Numbered from the stretch's first letter, positions 46,412 through 57,494 are shown. The stretch: 64,000 bases of DNA from Bacteroidota bacterium (GCA_016711825.1 JADJSG010000009.1:186001-250000); one strand, 5' to 3'. Numbers and translations: made by a program. Notes: generated by a model from the sequence alone, not told the origin.

Positions 46412-48532
46412 TTATTTCACGATTTTCAACTCATCGATCACCCATTTTGCCTCCCCAAACTTTTCGATAATAAATAAGGTATATCGAATATCAAGGGTGA
46501 TGTTTCTACATAAGTTGGGATCAAATAAGACATCACTCATGGTGCCTTCCCAAATACGATCAAAATTAGTACCGATTAACTCACCTTGTGCATTGAGTAC
46601 AGGACTACCCGAATTACCACCAGTAGTATGGTTTGAAGCTAAAAATGCCAATGGCACAGTTTTATTCCCTTTTTCAACAATAGCATATTGTCCATAATCT
46701 TTATTTTCGTGAAGCTTCAATAATTTTTCTGGCAAAGTAAATTCCTCTTTCAAATTATTGTGTTTACGTACTGCACCATCTAAGGTGGTATAATAAGTGT
46801 AAATCATGCCATCTTGTGGTTTTACCCCCTCTACTTTGCCATATGTAAGCCTCAGGGTAGAATTTGCATCAGGGTAAAATTGTTTACCTTGATTATACTC
46901 TTTAAGAGCTAATATATATGTACTATAATAGGCATTGAGTTGTAATAATTGTTGTTTAAGAAATACCATATTGGCTTTTTGTACACTGTCATAATAATGA
47001 TAGGTTTGGTAAGCAGGGTCTTGTAGAATTAATAATTTGATATCTTCTTTTTGTTCAACACTGATGAGTTTATTAAATTTTTCAATTGAACTGATAAATG
47101 AATTTTCATAAATGTTTGCAATGGTAGAAACACTTATCCAAGGTTCGCTGGCAATATCACTTGCATATATTTCATAAAGCTTTTGGGTAATTTTATAATC
47201 TGTATTTTTATTGATTGATTTGTAAAATGCATTCATCTCTTTTTGATAGATCACTAAACTGTCTAAACTTTTTAGGGTATCGATGGCTTGCAATATTTTG
47301 GTATATATAACTCCTTTTTTGATAAGCTCACTCGACCAAATTGCCTCATTAATATATTCGTTTAGCTTAATAGATTGTTCATGTTTTTTGTAATTTGCTT
47401 GTATATCTAAAAGAAGATGCTGGTATTTAGCAGTTCGATTTGCATCTGCCTTTACCCAATTCATAAATTGGGTTTCTTCCCTTTTTTTCTTTTCAATGGC
47501 ATTATTAATTTTTAAACCCAGCAACTCTCCTTTCCATTTTTTATAATAATTTGCTATGCCAGATTGCTTACTTGCATATTTGATAAACGTTTCTTCACTT
47601 GCTTTCATATCAGCGTCCATGATGGCTAGTTTCGCTTCACGCAGTTTAATACGGGCAGGATCTAATACTTGCATCACCTGGGCTACCCCATCACTGCTAA
47701 GGTATTCAGTAGTTCGTCCAGGAAAACCATATACCATCGTAAAATCATTTTCTTTAATCCCTTTTATATTGATTGCAAACGATTTTTTAGGTTTGTATGG
47801 GATATTCTCCTTGGAAAAAGATGATGGCTTATTGTCTTTATTAGCATAGATACGAAACAATCCAAAATCACCTGTATGACGTGGCCATGCCCAATTATCA
47901 GTATCGCCCCCAAACTTGCCAATGCCATTGGGAGGAAAACCCACTAATCGAATGTCCGTAAATTTCTCCATCAAAAATAAATAGTATTCATTGTCGTAAT
48001 AAAAGGATTTTACCTGGGTGGTATAACCGGTATTTTTTGTGGCTTCTTTTTCTATCTGCTCAATATTCTCCAGTATTTTTTTATTTTTTTCTGTTTCATT
48101 CATGGTACTCACAACCCCTGCTTTTACTTTTTGACTTACATCTTGTATATCAACGATAAAAGTGACGGTGAGCCCAGGACAAGGCAATTCTTCATCTTTG
48201 TTTTTTGCCCAAAAACCTTGCAATAAATAGTTGTTTTGTAAGCTACTTAAGCCTTGTACGGTACCATAACCACAATGATGATTGGTAAGTACCAATCCTT
48301 GCTCCGAAATGACTTCACCCGTGCAACCTCCCCCAAATATCACCACGGCATCTTTTAAACTTCCATTATTGACATCATAAATATCGCGGGCTGTAATTTT
48401 TAGCCCCATCGACTTCATTTCTTTTTCATTCATTTTTTCGAGCAAAAAAGGAAGCCACATTCCTTCTTTGGCCGATACAGACACTGTGTATAAAAAAAGA
48501 AGCGTAAAAAATAGTTTTGCTTTCATGTTCAC
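46412..48532 (-). CDS. S46 dipeptidyl-peptidase, DPP11-like (Asp/Glu-specific)
   Basis: 706-residue exported serine exopeptidase of family S46, which removes dipeptides from peptide N-termini in the periplasm. Signal peptide '[16 protein letters not shown]' is followed by '[14 protein letters not shown]'. Catalytic His86 (or His85) is in 'LTNHHCGYG' and Ser641 in '[10 protein letters not shown]', with the usual helical domain between them. The residue 18 positions after the serine is Arg659 ('TNFDRIWEG'). In Porphyromonas enzymes Arg at this site defines DPP11, which prefers Asp/Glu at P1, while DPP7 has Gly. The peptide products would feed di-/tripeptide uptake. Convergent with nuoE; divergent from tdk. 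Confidence 0.92.
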   Translation of the reverse strand: MNMKAKLFFTLLFLYTVSVSAKEGMWLPFLLEKMNEKEMKSMGLKITARDIYDVNNGSLKDAVVIFGGGCTGEVISEQGLVLTNHHCGYGTVQGLSSLQNNYLLQGFWAKNKDEELPCPGLTVTFIVDIQDVSQKVKAGVVSTMNETEKNKKILENIEQIEKEATKNTGYTTQVKSFYYDNEYYLFLMEKFTDIRLVGFPPNGIGKFGGDTDNWAWPRHTGDFGLFRIYANKDNKPSSFSKENIPYKPKKSFAINIKGIKENDFTMVYGFPGRTTEYLSSDGVAQVMQVLDPARIKLREAKLAIMDADMKASEETFIKYASKQSGIANYYKKWKGELLGLKINNAIEKKKREETQFMNWVKADANRTAKYQHLLLDIQANYKKHEQSIKLNEYINEAIWSSELIKKGVIYTKILQAIDTLKSLDSLVIYQKEMNAFYKSINKNTDYKITQKLYEIYASDIASEPWISVSTIANIYENSFISSIEKFNKLISVEQKEDIKLLILQDPAYQTYHYYDSVQKANMVFLKQQLLQLNAYYSTYILALKEYNQGKQFYPDANSTLRLTYGKVEGVKPQDGMIYTYYTTLDGAVRKHNNLKEEFTLPEKLLKLHENKDYGQYAIVEKGNKTVPLAFLASNHTTGGNSGSPVLNAQGELIGTNFDRIWEGTMSDVLFDPNLCRNITLDIRYTLFIIEKFGEAKWVIDELKIVK

Positions 48533-48580
48533 ATTATTTTCGTTGAGTTCAAAAGTAAATTAAACTCTACAAAAATTCCA

Positions 48581-49171
48581 ATGTTTATAGAACCGAATAT
48601 CAGAAATCATCGTCTTAGCGACGGAATACAGAAAAAAGGATGGATAGAGGTTGTATGTGGTTCTATGTTTAGTGGCAAAACCGAAGAGCTGATCAGAAGA
48701 CTAAAAAGGGCACAAATCGCTCATTTGAAAGTAGAAATATTTAAACCAGCCATTGATATTCGATATGATGTAAATGATATTGTGTCTCACAACGAAAACA
48801 GAATTACAAGCACACCGGTTGAAAATTCACAACAAATATTGTTATTAACCCAGGATGTAGACGTTGTGGGGATTGATGAAGCCCAGTTTTTTGACAATGA
48901 AATGCCGCAGGTTGCTGAAACATTGGCATTAAAAGGTATTCGTGTGATAGTGGCGGGTTTGGATATGGACTTTTTGGGTCGACCTTTTGGCCCTATCCCA
49001 CAGGTACTGGCAATGGCTGATTATGTTACAAAACTTCATGCCATCTGTATGGTATGTGGCGATATTGCAAGTTTCAGTTATCGTAAAACAGTGTCGGATG
49101 CCACTGTATTATTGGGAGAAAAAGAAGTGTATGAACCAAGATGTAGAGCTTGTTATCATTCGAAAGATTAA
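48581..49171 (+). CDS. tdk: Thymidine kinase
   Basis: 196-residue type II thymidine kinase that phosphorylates thymidine to dTMP in the salvage pathway. The P-loop is '[18 protein letters not shown]', Walker B '[11 protein letters not shown]', the thymidine-binding lasso '[31 protein letters not shown]', and zinc cysteines are in '[13 protein letters not shown]' and 'PRCRACY'. The short N-terminal extension '[20 protein letters not shown]' is common in Bacteroidota. Full length and intact. Divergent from the S46 peptidase with a 48-base gap. Confidence 0.96.
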   Translation: MFIEPNIRNHRLSDGIQKKGWIEVVCGSMFSGKTEELIRRLKRAQIAHLKVEIFKPAIDIRYDVNDIVSHNENRITSTPVENSQQILLLTQDVDVVGIDEAQFFDNEMPQVAETLALKGIRVIVAGLDMDFLGRPFGPIPQVLAMADYVTKLHAICMVCGDIASFSYRKTVSDATVLLGEKEVYEPRCRACYHSKD

Positions 49172-49613
49172 GGTGTACTTGAACAAAAGATTTTGAGGCC
49201 GGTAAAATAAATATCAGCTATGGGTACTATCATTAGTCTTTTGCTGAATGTATTCAAAATTGATTCCCCATTAAAACTGCAGCAAACACAAGTATTAGTT
49301 TGGTTTTATTCATCGCTTTTTTTCTAAATATATTAATCGCAATTTATTGCCTATACACATTTTAATTCAGCTTTTTGTACTTGAAAAATCTAACTTCTTT
49401 CGTTGATATTCCTATATCGTTTATGTAAAGACAGAATTATAAACCTGATCAAACACTTATCTTCAAGGCATCATTAACTCTTGTGTTGAATACAGGCACA
49501 AAATCTGATTTTAAACTTCATTATTTTAAACAAACGTTTTAACTTGCATCGATTTAATATTCATATTTATCAATATAAAATGAATATCGTTTCATCATTT
49601 AAAAAATGTACAT
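49172..49613. other. Intergenic region with possible signal-peptide remnant
   Basis: About 440 bases without a full gene. On the minus strand 49312-49254 reads ATG followed by 18 codons 'NKTKLILVFAAVLMGNQF' and TGA. That is a signal-peptide-like start without a mature protein. A different minus-strand frame continues open toward the tdk stop. This may be a decayed exported-protein gene, or chance. Nothing else is recognised. Confidence 0.3.
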
Positions 49614-50270
49614 ATGGCACTTGACAAAAACCAACTCGCACAACGCATTGCAAAAGAACTGCAAGACGGATTTTATGTAAATTTAGGTATTGGAATACCT
49701 ACCTTAGTAGCCAACTACATACCTGAAGGCATGGAAGTAGTGTTGCAAAGTGAAAATGGATTGCTGGGTATGGGGCCTTTTCCATTTGAAGGTGAAGCAG
49801 ATGCAGACCTTATTAATGCAGGGAAACAAACAATCACAACGGTAGCTGGTTCAGCCTTTTTTGACAGTGCAGTAAGTTTTGGCATGATACGCGCAGGTAA
49901 AGTTGACCTCACTGTATTAGGTGCCATGGAAGTAGCCGAAAATGGTGATATCGCCAATTGGAAGGTACCTGGCAAAATGGTGAAAGGTATGGGAGGTGCA
50001 ATGGATTTAGTGGCAAGTGCAAAAAATATCATTGTAGCCATGCAACATACTGACAAAGCGGGTAATTCAAAATTGTTACCTGCCTGTACTTTGCCCATTA
50101 CTGGCTTGAAATGTGTCAAAAAAATTGTTTCTGATTTGGGGGTATTTAATATTACTGAAAATGGTTTTGAATGTATTGAATATGCGCCTGGTGTAAGTAT
50201 AGAAGAAATTAAGCAAAAAACTGCTGGCAAATTAACTATAGCTCATGATGTAAAAGAAATGACTTTTTAA
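49614..50270 (+). CDS. scoB: 3-oxoacid CoA-transferase, subunit B
   Basis: 218-residue beta subunit of a family I CoA-transferase (succinyl-CoA:3-oxoacid type), which moves CoA between succinyl-CoA and acetoacetate or similar acids. The catalytic Glu is in 'LQSENGLLGMGPFP'. Other family landmarks are 'VNLGIGIPTLVANYIP', 'INAGKQTITTVAGSAFFDSAVSFGMIRAGKVDLTVLGAMEV' and 'WKVPGKMVKGMGGAMDLV'. Full length. The alpha subunit (scoA), required for activity, is not in the window, although the pair is often adjacent. The upstream 440 bases hold no gene. Substrate specificity cannot be set by sequence; acetoacetate is the default. Confidence 0.92.
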   Translation: MALDKNQLAQRIAKELQDGFYVNLGIGIPTLVANYIPEGMEVVLQSENGLLGMGPFPFEGEADADLINAGKQTITTVAGSAFFDSAVSFGMIRAGKVDLTVLGAMEVAENGDIANWKVPGKMVKGMGGAMDLVASAKNIIVAMQHTDKAGNSKLLPACTLPITGLKCVKKIVSDLGVFNITENGFECIEYAPGVSIEEIKQKTAGKLTIAHDVKEMTF

Positions 50271-50395
50271 AAGGACTTTCTAGTTTACAAATTTCGTCCA
50301 TTCTCTTCCTATAAGAAGAACATATTATTATTTTATCATATACATATTAAATTAATTTATATTAAATTAAGTATAATTAAAGGGTATCCATTGCC

Positions 50396-50403
50396 TATAT
50401 TTG
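50396..50403 (+). promoter_or_regulatory. Probable -7 element for the large T9SS gene
   Basis: TATATTTG fits TAnnTTTG, 90 bases before the preferred ATG at 50494. It supports a long leader rather than use of the TTG at 50443. No clear -33 TTTG is present. Confidence 0.38.
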
Positions 50404-50493
50404 TTAATGAGATTCTGTTGGCATGAATGTTGAGTCGCAACCTTGATTGATTTTCAACAAAGTCATAAAATAGCTTATTTAAATAAATATTTT

Positions 50494-53400
50494 ATGAGAT
50501 ATACAGCTACCGTTTTTTTATTCTTTATTTTATTGACTTCTTCACAAATTAAAGCACAATGTGATATAAATGATGTGACACAAGTAAATATTCAATCATT
50601 AACACCTGTCACAGCAACATGTATTTCAAATGGTAAAATTGTTGTACAAGTTGACACCAACACCGGAGGTGGTGCCTATGTATATGAGATTATTGCCGGA
50701 CCTGCCTTGCGTTTACCTCAAAGTCAAGCAACTTTTTCTACACTCCCAGCAGGCGACTATGTGGTGAGGGTTACAGGTTGTAATGGTAGTGTGCATGAAG
50801 CATCAACTACGGTTACTAGCAGTTATGTCGATTTTCAGGATTTTGTTTCATTAAATTACACCCCTTTGCAATTTCCAACCGCTTGTAGCAACGATACCTT
50901 ATACAGCATTAGTGTGCAACTACAACTGTATAGCGAATCACAATTCAACGCACTCAGCCGACCTCTAAAATGGCAGGCAAGCCAAAATGCGAACCCGTAT
51001 ACTGGCTTCAATGGAATACCCTTTCATGACTTTAATAGCATTGATACATTTTATGCAGCCAATCAAAATAATAGTGGTATAGGTATCATAGCCGATACTA
51101 TACAAGTACACCAATTTGGCGACTGGTATATTCGTGTTACGGACTCCTGCGACAACTATTTCACCTATATGATTTCCCTTTCGCCACCACCTGTATTACC
51201 CATTTATCATACTTCCTTCGAATTAGTAACGTTATATGGCAGTCGTATAGGTCAAAACGGTGTCGTATGGGATGTTGCGGTAAAAGATTCAATGAACAAT
51301 ACTTACTTTTCTACCTGGATCAATGACTTCCCCCTTGCCATTGGATACAATGGATGTGCAACTTTTAAAAACTATACCAACTCAGCTACTTGTACAGGTC
51401 TACTTTATAACGATCCATTATATGACCATATCGATTTTAACACCATTAATGGACCTTTTACAATAACCTTATTGAATGCAAACAATGCCTTAGATACTTT
51501 AGCAAAAAATATAAAAATTGACAAAGTACGTGTTGGGGGAAAAAGCGGTGATAATAATTCTGTAAGTTCAGAACTATGTCATATTCCTAATCACTTAGGC
51601 GATACAGTTGGCGGTACCCAAGCCATTCCATACAATATACCTTTGCGAATGTTGGTAAAAGACAAATGCGATATCACCAAAGAATATTATTACCCAGCCA
51701 TTTTACCTGATCAGATGCAGTTAAGTATGACAACCTATCAAGGCTGTATTGATACAGTATCATGCGATACTTGTGCCCGATACAATAGTTTGGTTAATCA
51801 TAAAAACAGCAAACTGGATATCAACTTTTTTGGCGGATCTGTTTTAACGGGTTCTCCAGGAGCGCCTTATGAAAACAATACTTCACATGACCATTTCCCA
51901 TTGGTTATTTACAAACTTGATACCCTAACAAATACATTGTTGGACTCCTTTATCATCGGGTTACTTATTGATACAAATGGTAATTTTGTTGATTCACACT
52001 TTAATGCAAAAAGCGACAATGGAAACTATCGAAGAATTATCAGTGAGGCCGGCAAATATTGTTACCATTATTATGACTCCTGTGGCATTTATATAGAAGA
52101 TTACAATGGTGTGTTTGGTAATAACATTATACATCAACCCAACAGTTATGGATACGAAAGTTATTTCTGCAATTCATCAATTGAACCTGACAGCTTAAAT
52201 TTTAAAAGACGAAACCCACTGGCATATATCGATTCATTAACTTCGGGTAGTACTGTCAAATTACGTGTCAAAACATTTAGCGGTCATGATGATACCCTTA
52301 CCTATACGATACCTGACTTTGGCGCTTCTTATTGCTCAAATACAGCTGTTGTACAAAATCCCATTGAATTTGAAGTGGAAACATTTGTCCAATCATCTTG
52401 TGCATCCACTTATCGTGTAGAAATAAAACATAATTCTGAAAATGTAATATGGCTTCACAACAACTATGCCTCTAACAATCCTGAATTAGATTGTTTATAC
52501 AGATATGACACTATTGACAATGTGGTATTTAGAAGGAGTATGATGGTAGTAGATGGCCCTACATCAACAGGTCCTTATCCATTTCCGGTAACTTATGCAA
52601 ATTGTGGCAACCCATGTGACTTTGGGAATCCTTCCTACTCTATTGGAAATGACTATTTTTTCTTTGTTATTGATACAGTGAATTATCAATACAATCAATT
52701 CGGATGTGGTTCTGACAATTGTGGAAATAATGGCTATGTGTCAGGAGACGAGAATGGTTATTTGAATGGAGATTATAGAAGCAGACGATTGCAGGCAGGC
52801 AACTACAAAGTAAAATACGACAAAAAAATATACCTGAATACTTGTACTTATACCCTTGAAAGCGACACCTTGAGTTTTGCAATCTTAGATAATACACCCC
52901 CACCTTTTAGTTATGATGAAAGTATTGGTATCGACTCAAGTTGTTATGGCAAAAAATTTGTTTTATCGACCTGTAATCAAAGTGGTGTATTGCCTACAAA
53001 GTGGTGGACAGAACTCACAACAGCCCCAGATGTATATGTTCAAAAGCCTCAACAGACTATGCAGTATCTGTTCAATTTATTAAAAATGAATTATACATTG
53101 GCTAAAGAAAATGCAAGTGATTTAGATTCCATCATTTATTATTATCTGCAAAACCAAAATAATGACAATGCCTTTTTAATCAGCAAACTCGCTGATGTAA
53201 ATACAAATTTTAATATCAACACAACCACTATCCAAATTTTAGCTGGAGATACATCTATACAATTGCCGCTTAAAAGTAAAGTATTTGGAAATAATGAGTT
53301 ATGCAATGGTAACGATATAAAATACAACGATTTCCTAATTTCAGACAGTTTACTGGTACTTGAATTATCAAATGGCCTATTGAAAGATACTTTTTATTAT

Positions 53401-54828
53401 TCAAATGGATTTTCTTCATTTACCAATATCTTCAATTTTGCCCAAAACTCAACTGGTATTGGGGAAGAGAACATACTCGATACCGCAAATCATTCTTTGC
53501 AAACATTACGAACAGCAATTTTAGCTTATGCTGTTTATTTTAATAGCAATGTTGGCATTGATAGTTTTATATACCATTTGCTACCAATGCCTAAAAATGA
53601 GCACCAGTCATTCTTACAATTCAATCAAAATCCTTTGTTTGACAACCTGCTGAATAATGACCAATTGGCCACAGGCTGCTATCAGTGGAACCTTTATACT
53701 GTAAGCCCATATACCTGTACTGATACAATTGTGAGCAGTCATAGTCATTGTATACAAACCAATAGCAAACTTAAACTGGGTAATTCGAATGCAGTAATAT
53801 GTCAAAATGGAGATAAAAAAATTGTGTTGTCAGCATTAGGTGGCACACCCACCTACTATTTCCAATATAAAAAGCTTGGTGGTGTAGACACCTTTAGCAA
53901 TTTAATGTCAGACACCCTGATTATACTCGACCCTGGCGCACAAGCAGGTGAAGAATTTGCATTGAGGGTGGTAGATAGTTGCGGTAGTAGTTATACCAGC
54001 TACTCCTCTCTTTCACAGTTTACAGGCACCTTTTATATCAGTCCTGACAGTGCATGTATTGGTGCCAAATCAGGCAGTATACGTACCATGAAAGTTCCAC
54101 AAACCCTTTATACCTGGTATAAAGATGGAGTACCACTGGCATCAGATAGCAATATTTATTTATTCAATAGTCCTTTTACGGTTGCAGATACAGGCGACTA
54201 TACTTTGTATATTAATTTTTTAGACAGTTGTGTGGTTGACAGCACCTCCATTCATATCAATGGCAGTATGTGTAGTTACATACCCCTACCTATCTCATTA
54301 TTGTCGTTTGAAGCCTCTACGAATCATTGTGTGACACAGATCAATTGGGAAGTAACAAATAGTCATGAAGGTGCCCTGTATACAATACAACAATCCTTAG
54401 ATGGCAATACATTTACATCCATTGGAAGTTTGGAAGCCGTTGAACAACAAAATTCCTATGTTTATCGGGTAAATGATTTTCATGCCATTTCGTATTACCG
54501 TTTACAAATCACGGATAGGGATAATCAAGTGAGTTATTCTAAAACAATACGGGTAAATACTGACTGTGGTGCACATAATAATGATCTCATTGTGTTTCCA
54601 AACCCAACAGAAGATGCTCTTCAAATAACATGGACATCAACAGAAACGGAAGATGTGTCATTTATACTCAGTGACTATACAGGAAAAACTTTATGGAAGC
54701 AAACCCGCTCATTTACTGAAGGGAAACAAACAATGCCTCTAACATTGCAAGGATTTGCAACTGGAAGTTATTTATTACAAATAAAAATGGCTGATGACTC
54801 GTATTTTATCAAGGTGATTAAAAAATAA
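50494..54828 (+). CDS. Large T9SS-secreted surface protein
   Basis: 1444 residues from the ATG at 50494; the in-frame TTG at 50443 adds residues with no signal character before 'MRYTATVFLFFILLTSSQIKA'. Residues about 22-110 look like a SprB/gliding-adhesin type repeat ('TATCISNGKIVVQVDTNTGGGAYVYEI', 'LPAGDYVVRVTGCNG'). The middle 1100 residues are Cys-rich for a secreted protein, with frequent 'DSC' pairs. They have no family I recognise. Residues about 1175-1260 resemble an Ig-like/PKD domain ('YTWYKDGVPLASDSNIY'). An FN3-like segment follows ('INWEVTNSHEGALYTIQQSLDGNTFTSIGS'), then a T9SS sorting domain ('VFPNPTEDALQITW', 'FATGSYLLQIKMADD'). A role as adhesin or matrix protein is likely. 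Confidence 0.8.
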   Translation: MRYTATVFLFFILLTSSQIKAQCDINDVTQVNIQSLTPVTATCISNGKIVVQVDTNTGGGAYVYEIIAGPALRLPQSQATFSTLPAGDYVVRVTGCNGSVHEASTTVTSSYVDFQDFVSLNYTPLQFPTACSNDTLYSISVQLQLYSESQFNALSRPLKWQASQNANPYTGFNGIPFHDFNSIDTFYAANQNNSGIGIIADTIQVHQFGDWYIRVTDSCDNYFTYMISLSPPPVLPIYHTSFELVTLYGSRIGQNGVVWDVAVKDSMNNTYFSTWINDFPLAIGYNGCATFKNYTNSATCTGLLYNDPLYDHIDFNTINGPFTITLLNANNALDTLAKNIKIDKVRVGGKSGDNNSVSSELCHIPNHLGDTVGGTQAIPYNIPLRMLVKDKCDITKEYYYPAILPDQMQLSMTTYQGCIDTVSCDTCARYNSLVNHKNSKLDINFFGGSVLTGSPGAPYENNTSHDHFPLVIYKLDTLTNTLLDSFIIGLLIDTNGNFVDSHFNAKSDNGNYRRIISEAGKYCYHYYDSCGIYIEDYNGVFGNNIIHQPNSYGYESYFCNSSIEPDSLNFKRRNPLAYIDSLTSGSTVKLRVKTFSGHDDTLTYTIPDFGASYCSNTAVVQNPIEFEVETFVQSSCASTYRVEIKHNSENVIWLHNNYASNNPELDCLYRYDTIDNVVFRRSMMVVDGPTSTGPYPFPVTYANCGNPCDFGNPSYSIGNDYFFFVIDTVNYQYNQFGCGSDNCGNNGYVSGDENGYLNGDYRSRRLQAGNYKVKYDKKIYLNTCTYTLESDTLSFAILDNTPPPFSYDESIGIDSSCYGKKFVLSTCNQSGVLPTKWWTELTTAPDVYVQKPQQTMQYLFNLLKMNYTLAKENASDLDSIIYYYLQNQNNDNAFLISKLADVNTNFNINTTTIQILAGDTSIQLPLKSKVFGNNELCNGNDIKYNDFLISDSLLVLELSNGLLKDTFYYSNGFSSFTNIFNFAQNSTGIGEENILDTANHSLQTLRTAILAYAVYFNSNVGIDSFIYHLLPMPKNEHQSFLQFNQNPLFDNLLNNDQLATGCYQWNLYTVSPYTCTDTIVSSHSHCIQTNSKLKLGNSNAVICQNGDKKIVLSALGGTPTYYFQYKKLGGVDTFSNLMSDTLIILDPGAQAGEEFALRVVDSCGSSYTSYSSLSQFTGTFYISPDSACIGAKSGSIRTMKVPQTLYTWYKDGVPLASDSNIYLFNSPFTVADTGDYTLYINFLDSCVVDSTSIHINGSMCSYIPLPISLLSFEASTNHCVTQINWEVTNSHEGALYTIQQSLDGNTFTSIGSLEAVEQQNSYVYRVNDFHAISYYRLQITDRDNQVSYSKTIRVNTDCGAHNNDLIVFPNPTEDALQITWTSTETEDVSFILSDYTGKTLWKQTRSFTEGKQTMPLTLQGFATGSYLLQIKMADDSYFIKVIKK

Positions 54829-55004
54829 AATCAATAGACTTTTTAGCATTTTTTGCTTACACAACTAAAAGAACTGAAAAATCTGGGTTCAGGTGAAAAG
54901 CGGTTAATGACAAAAAAGCTTTGCAAGTTGTAAAAACAAGGCATAAAATTCATCATTTTATGAGATTTTGAGGGCTCTTATTTCGTTTTTAAGCTTAAGT
55001 TAGT

Positions 55005-55012
55005 TACTTTTG
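55005..55012 (+). promoter_or_regulatory. Probable -7 element of the hppA promoter
   Basis: TACTTTTG fits TAnnTTTG, 31 bases before the hppA ATG. No good TTTG is seen at the -33 position. Confidence 0.45.
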
Positions 55013-55043
55013 CGCCCTTTTAAAAAATACAAACAATTTTACT

Positions 55044-57494
55044 ATGAGTTATTTATTTTACTTAGTCCCTCTTTTTGGCGTTATTGCCTTACTGTACACC
55101 TTTATACAAAGTGCTTGGGTGAGCAAACAACCAGCCGGAAACGACCGCATGAAAGAAATAGCGGGTTATATCGCAGATGGCGCAATGGCATTTTTAAAAG
55201 CTGAATACAAAGTGATGAGTTATTTTGTAATCATTGCCGCTTTATTATTAGGCTTTATGGGCTTTACTGATAAAAATAGTCATTGGACTATTGCCTTGGC
55301 TTTTATTGCAGGTGCTTTTTTCAGTGCATTAGCTGGTTTTTTGGGAATGCGAATCGCTACCAAATCAAATGTACGCACAGCTGAGGCAGCACGTACATCT
55401 TTAGCCAAAGCCTTAAAAGTTTCCTTTACAGGAGGTTCTGTAATGGGAATGGGTGTTGCTGGTTTGGCGGTACTAGGATTGGGCTCTATGTTTGTTTTGC
55501 TCTATATGAGCTTTGTAGGTGATTATACCATTGGAAGTCCAGAATATACACATGCTTTATCAAAAGCCATTGAAGTATTAACTGGGTTCTCTTTAGGTGC
55601 CGAATCTATTGCATTATTTGCTCGTGTGGGTGGAGGTATTTATACCAAAGCTGCGGATGTGGGTGCTGATTTAGTAGGTAAAGTAGAAGCTGGTATACCA
55701 GAAGACGATCCGCGAAACCCTGCTACCATTGCAGATAATGTGGGTGACAATGTGGGTGATGTAGCCGGTATGGGTGCCGATTTATTTGGATCATATGTTG
55801 CTACCGTTTTAGCTACCATGGTATTAGGTAAAGAAACTTTAAGTGTGGGCGATCAATTTGGTGGTCTTGCACCTATTTTATTACCGATGTTGATTGCTGG
55901 TGTGGGTATCATCCTTTCTATTATTGGTACTTTCTTTGTACGTATTTCTGAAAGTGCTGGATTGAGTACAACAAAAGTGCAAAATGCTTTAAATATGGGT
56001 AACTATGGCTCTATTGTTTTAACAGCCATTGTATGTTACTTTTTGACATCTTATATTTTGCCCGAAAATATGGAATTACGTGGTTTTAAATTTACCAATA
56101 CAGGTGTTTTCTTTTCTATTATAGTAGGTCTTGCTGTTGGTACCTTAATGAGTATTATTACAGAATATTATACAGCCATGGGCAAACGACCTGTGTTGAG
56201 TATTGTACGTCAAAGTGCTACAGGGCATGCAACTAATATCATTGGCGGTTTGGCTATGGGTATGGAATCAACTTTCTTACCTATGATTGTATTGGCTGCA
56301 GGTATTTATGGCTCTTACCACTTTGCAGGCTTGTATGGTGTAGCTATTGCGGCTGCGGGTATGATGGCAACTACTGCGATGCAATTAGCTATTGATGCAT
56401 TTGGACCTATTGCTGACAATGCAGGGGGTATTGCTGAAATGAGCGAATTGCCTGCTGATGTACGTGAAAAAACAGATATTTTAGATGCTGTAGGAAATAC
56501 GACTGCTGCCACTGGTAAAGGTTTTGCCATTGCATCTGCCGCACTTACTGCATTGGCATTATTTGCTGCTTTCGTTGGCATTTCTGGTATTGATGGTATT
56601 GATATTTACAATGCCCCTGTATTAGCAGGTTTATTTGTAGGTGCTATGATTCCTTTCATCTTTTCATCACTTGCTATAAGAGCTGTGGGTGAAGCAGCGA
56701 TGGCGATGGTAGAGGAAGTACGTAGACAATTTCGTGAAATTCCAGGTATCATGGAAGGAACTGGCAAACCACAATACGATAAATGTGTGGCTATATCAAC
56801 AGAAGCTTCTATCAAGAAAATGATGTTGCCAGGTGCTATTGCGATTGTTTCTCCATTGATAATTGGTTTCTTATTAGGACCTGAAGTATTGGGTGGATTT
56901 TTAGCAGGTGCTACGGTAAGTGGTGTATTGATGGGAATGTTTCAAAATAACGCAGGGGGTGCCTGGGATAATGCGAAAAAATCATTTGAAAAAGGGGTTG
57001 AAATCAATGGCAAAATGGAATACAAAAAGTCTGAGCCACATAAAGCTTCCGTTACAGGCGATACGGTAGGTGATCCATTTAAAGATACTTCTGGTCCATC
57101 TATGAATATTTTAATCAAATTGATGTCTATTGTTTCGTTGGTGATAGCACCTACATTGAGTGGTATGTTTCACGATCAAATACAAGAAAGTAGAATTCAA
57201 AAATTAGGCACTATGATGTCAGCTTGTAAAACGGCTGGTTGTACTGAAGCCCAATGTGCTGAAGTGATGGGTGCTGGTAGTAACACTGAAAAAGCATGTT
57301 GTTCTACAGACAAATCATCTTCATGCAGTGGCGATACAGATGCTTGCAAAGAAGCTTGTAAAGGCGAATGTGATAAGGCTAGCTGTGAAAAAGCTTGTTG
57401 TAAAGGTGATCAAATAAGCGATGGTTCGGGTAAAGATTCAATCAAGGTTGATGCTCCGGTTACTGAGCCATCAACACCGCCAACGAACCAATAA
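55044..57494 (+). CDS. hppA: K+-dependent membrane-bound pyrophosphatase with Cys-rich C-terminal tail
   Basis: 816-residue ion-pumping pyrophosphatase with about 16 transmembrane helices; it couples PPi hydrolysis to H+ and/or Na+ export. The active-site motif '[43 protein letters not shown]' is intact. '[10 protein letters not shown]' has Ala and Gly at the two positions that mark K+-dependent enzymes. The Glu of Na+ pumps in 'DLFESY' is Gly here ('DLFGSY'), while a Glu occurs earlier in '[14 protein letters not shown]', as in Flavobacterium-type H+ pumps. After the last helix (about residue 710) comes a tail of about 100 residues with 12 cysteines at about 728-786 ('[11 protein letters not shown]', 'KACC', '[21 protein letters not shown]'), absent from typical homologues. 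Confidence 0.95.
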   Translation: MSYLFYLVPLFGVIALLYTFIQSAWVSKQPAGNDRMKEIAGYIADGAMAFLKAEYKVMSYFVIIAALLLGFMGFTDKNSHWTIALAFIAGAFFSALAGFLGMRIATKSNVRTAEAARTSLAKALKVSFTGGSVMGMGVAGLAVLGLGSMFVLLYMSFVGDYTIGSPEYTHALSKAIEVLTGFSLGAESIALFARVGGGIYTKAADVGADLVGKVEAGIPEDDPRNPATIADNVGDNVGDVAGMGADLFGSYVATVLATMVLGKETLSVGDQFGGLAPILLPMLIAGVGIILSIIGTFFVRISESAGLSTTKVQNALNMGNYGSIVLTAIVCYFLTSYILPENMELRGFKFTNTGVFFSIIVGLAVGTLMSIITEYYTAMGKRPVLSIVRQSATGHATNIIGGLAMGMESTFLPMIVLAAGIYGSYHFAGLYGVAIAAAGMMATTAMQLAIDAFGPIADNAGGIAEMSELPADVREKTDILDAVGNTTAATGKGFAIASAALTALALFAAFVGISGIDGIDIYNAPVLAGLFVGAMIPFIFSSLAIRAVGEAAMAMVEEVRRQFREIPGIMEGTGKPQYDKCVAISTEASIKKMMLPGAIAIVSPLIIGFLLGPEVLGGFLAGATVSGVLMGMFQNNAGGAWDNAKKSFEKGVEINGKMEYKKSEPHKASVTGDTVGDPFKDTSGPSMNILIKLMSIVSLVIAPTLSGMFHDQIQESRIQKLGTMMSACKTAGCTEAQCAEVMGAGSNTEKACCSTDKSSSCSGDTDACKEACKGECDKASCEKACCKGDQISDGSGKDSIKVDAPVTEPSTPPTNQ

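Noticed and set aside
49715..50230. 171-codon minus-strand open frame inside scoB
   Set aside because: It is fully antisense to a conserved enzyme gene and has no domain of its own.
56315..56815. Minus-strand open frames in hppA
   Set aside because: Ala-rich shadows of a GC-richer membrane-protein gene, without a start context or neighbour.
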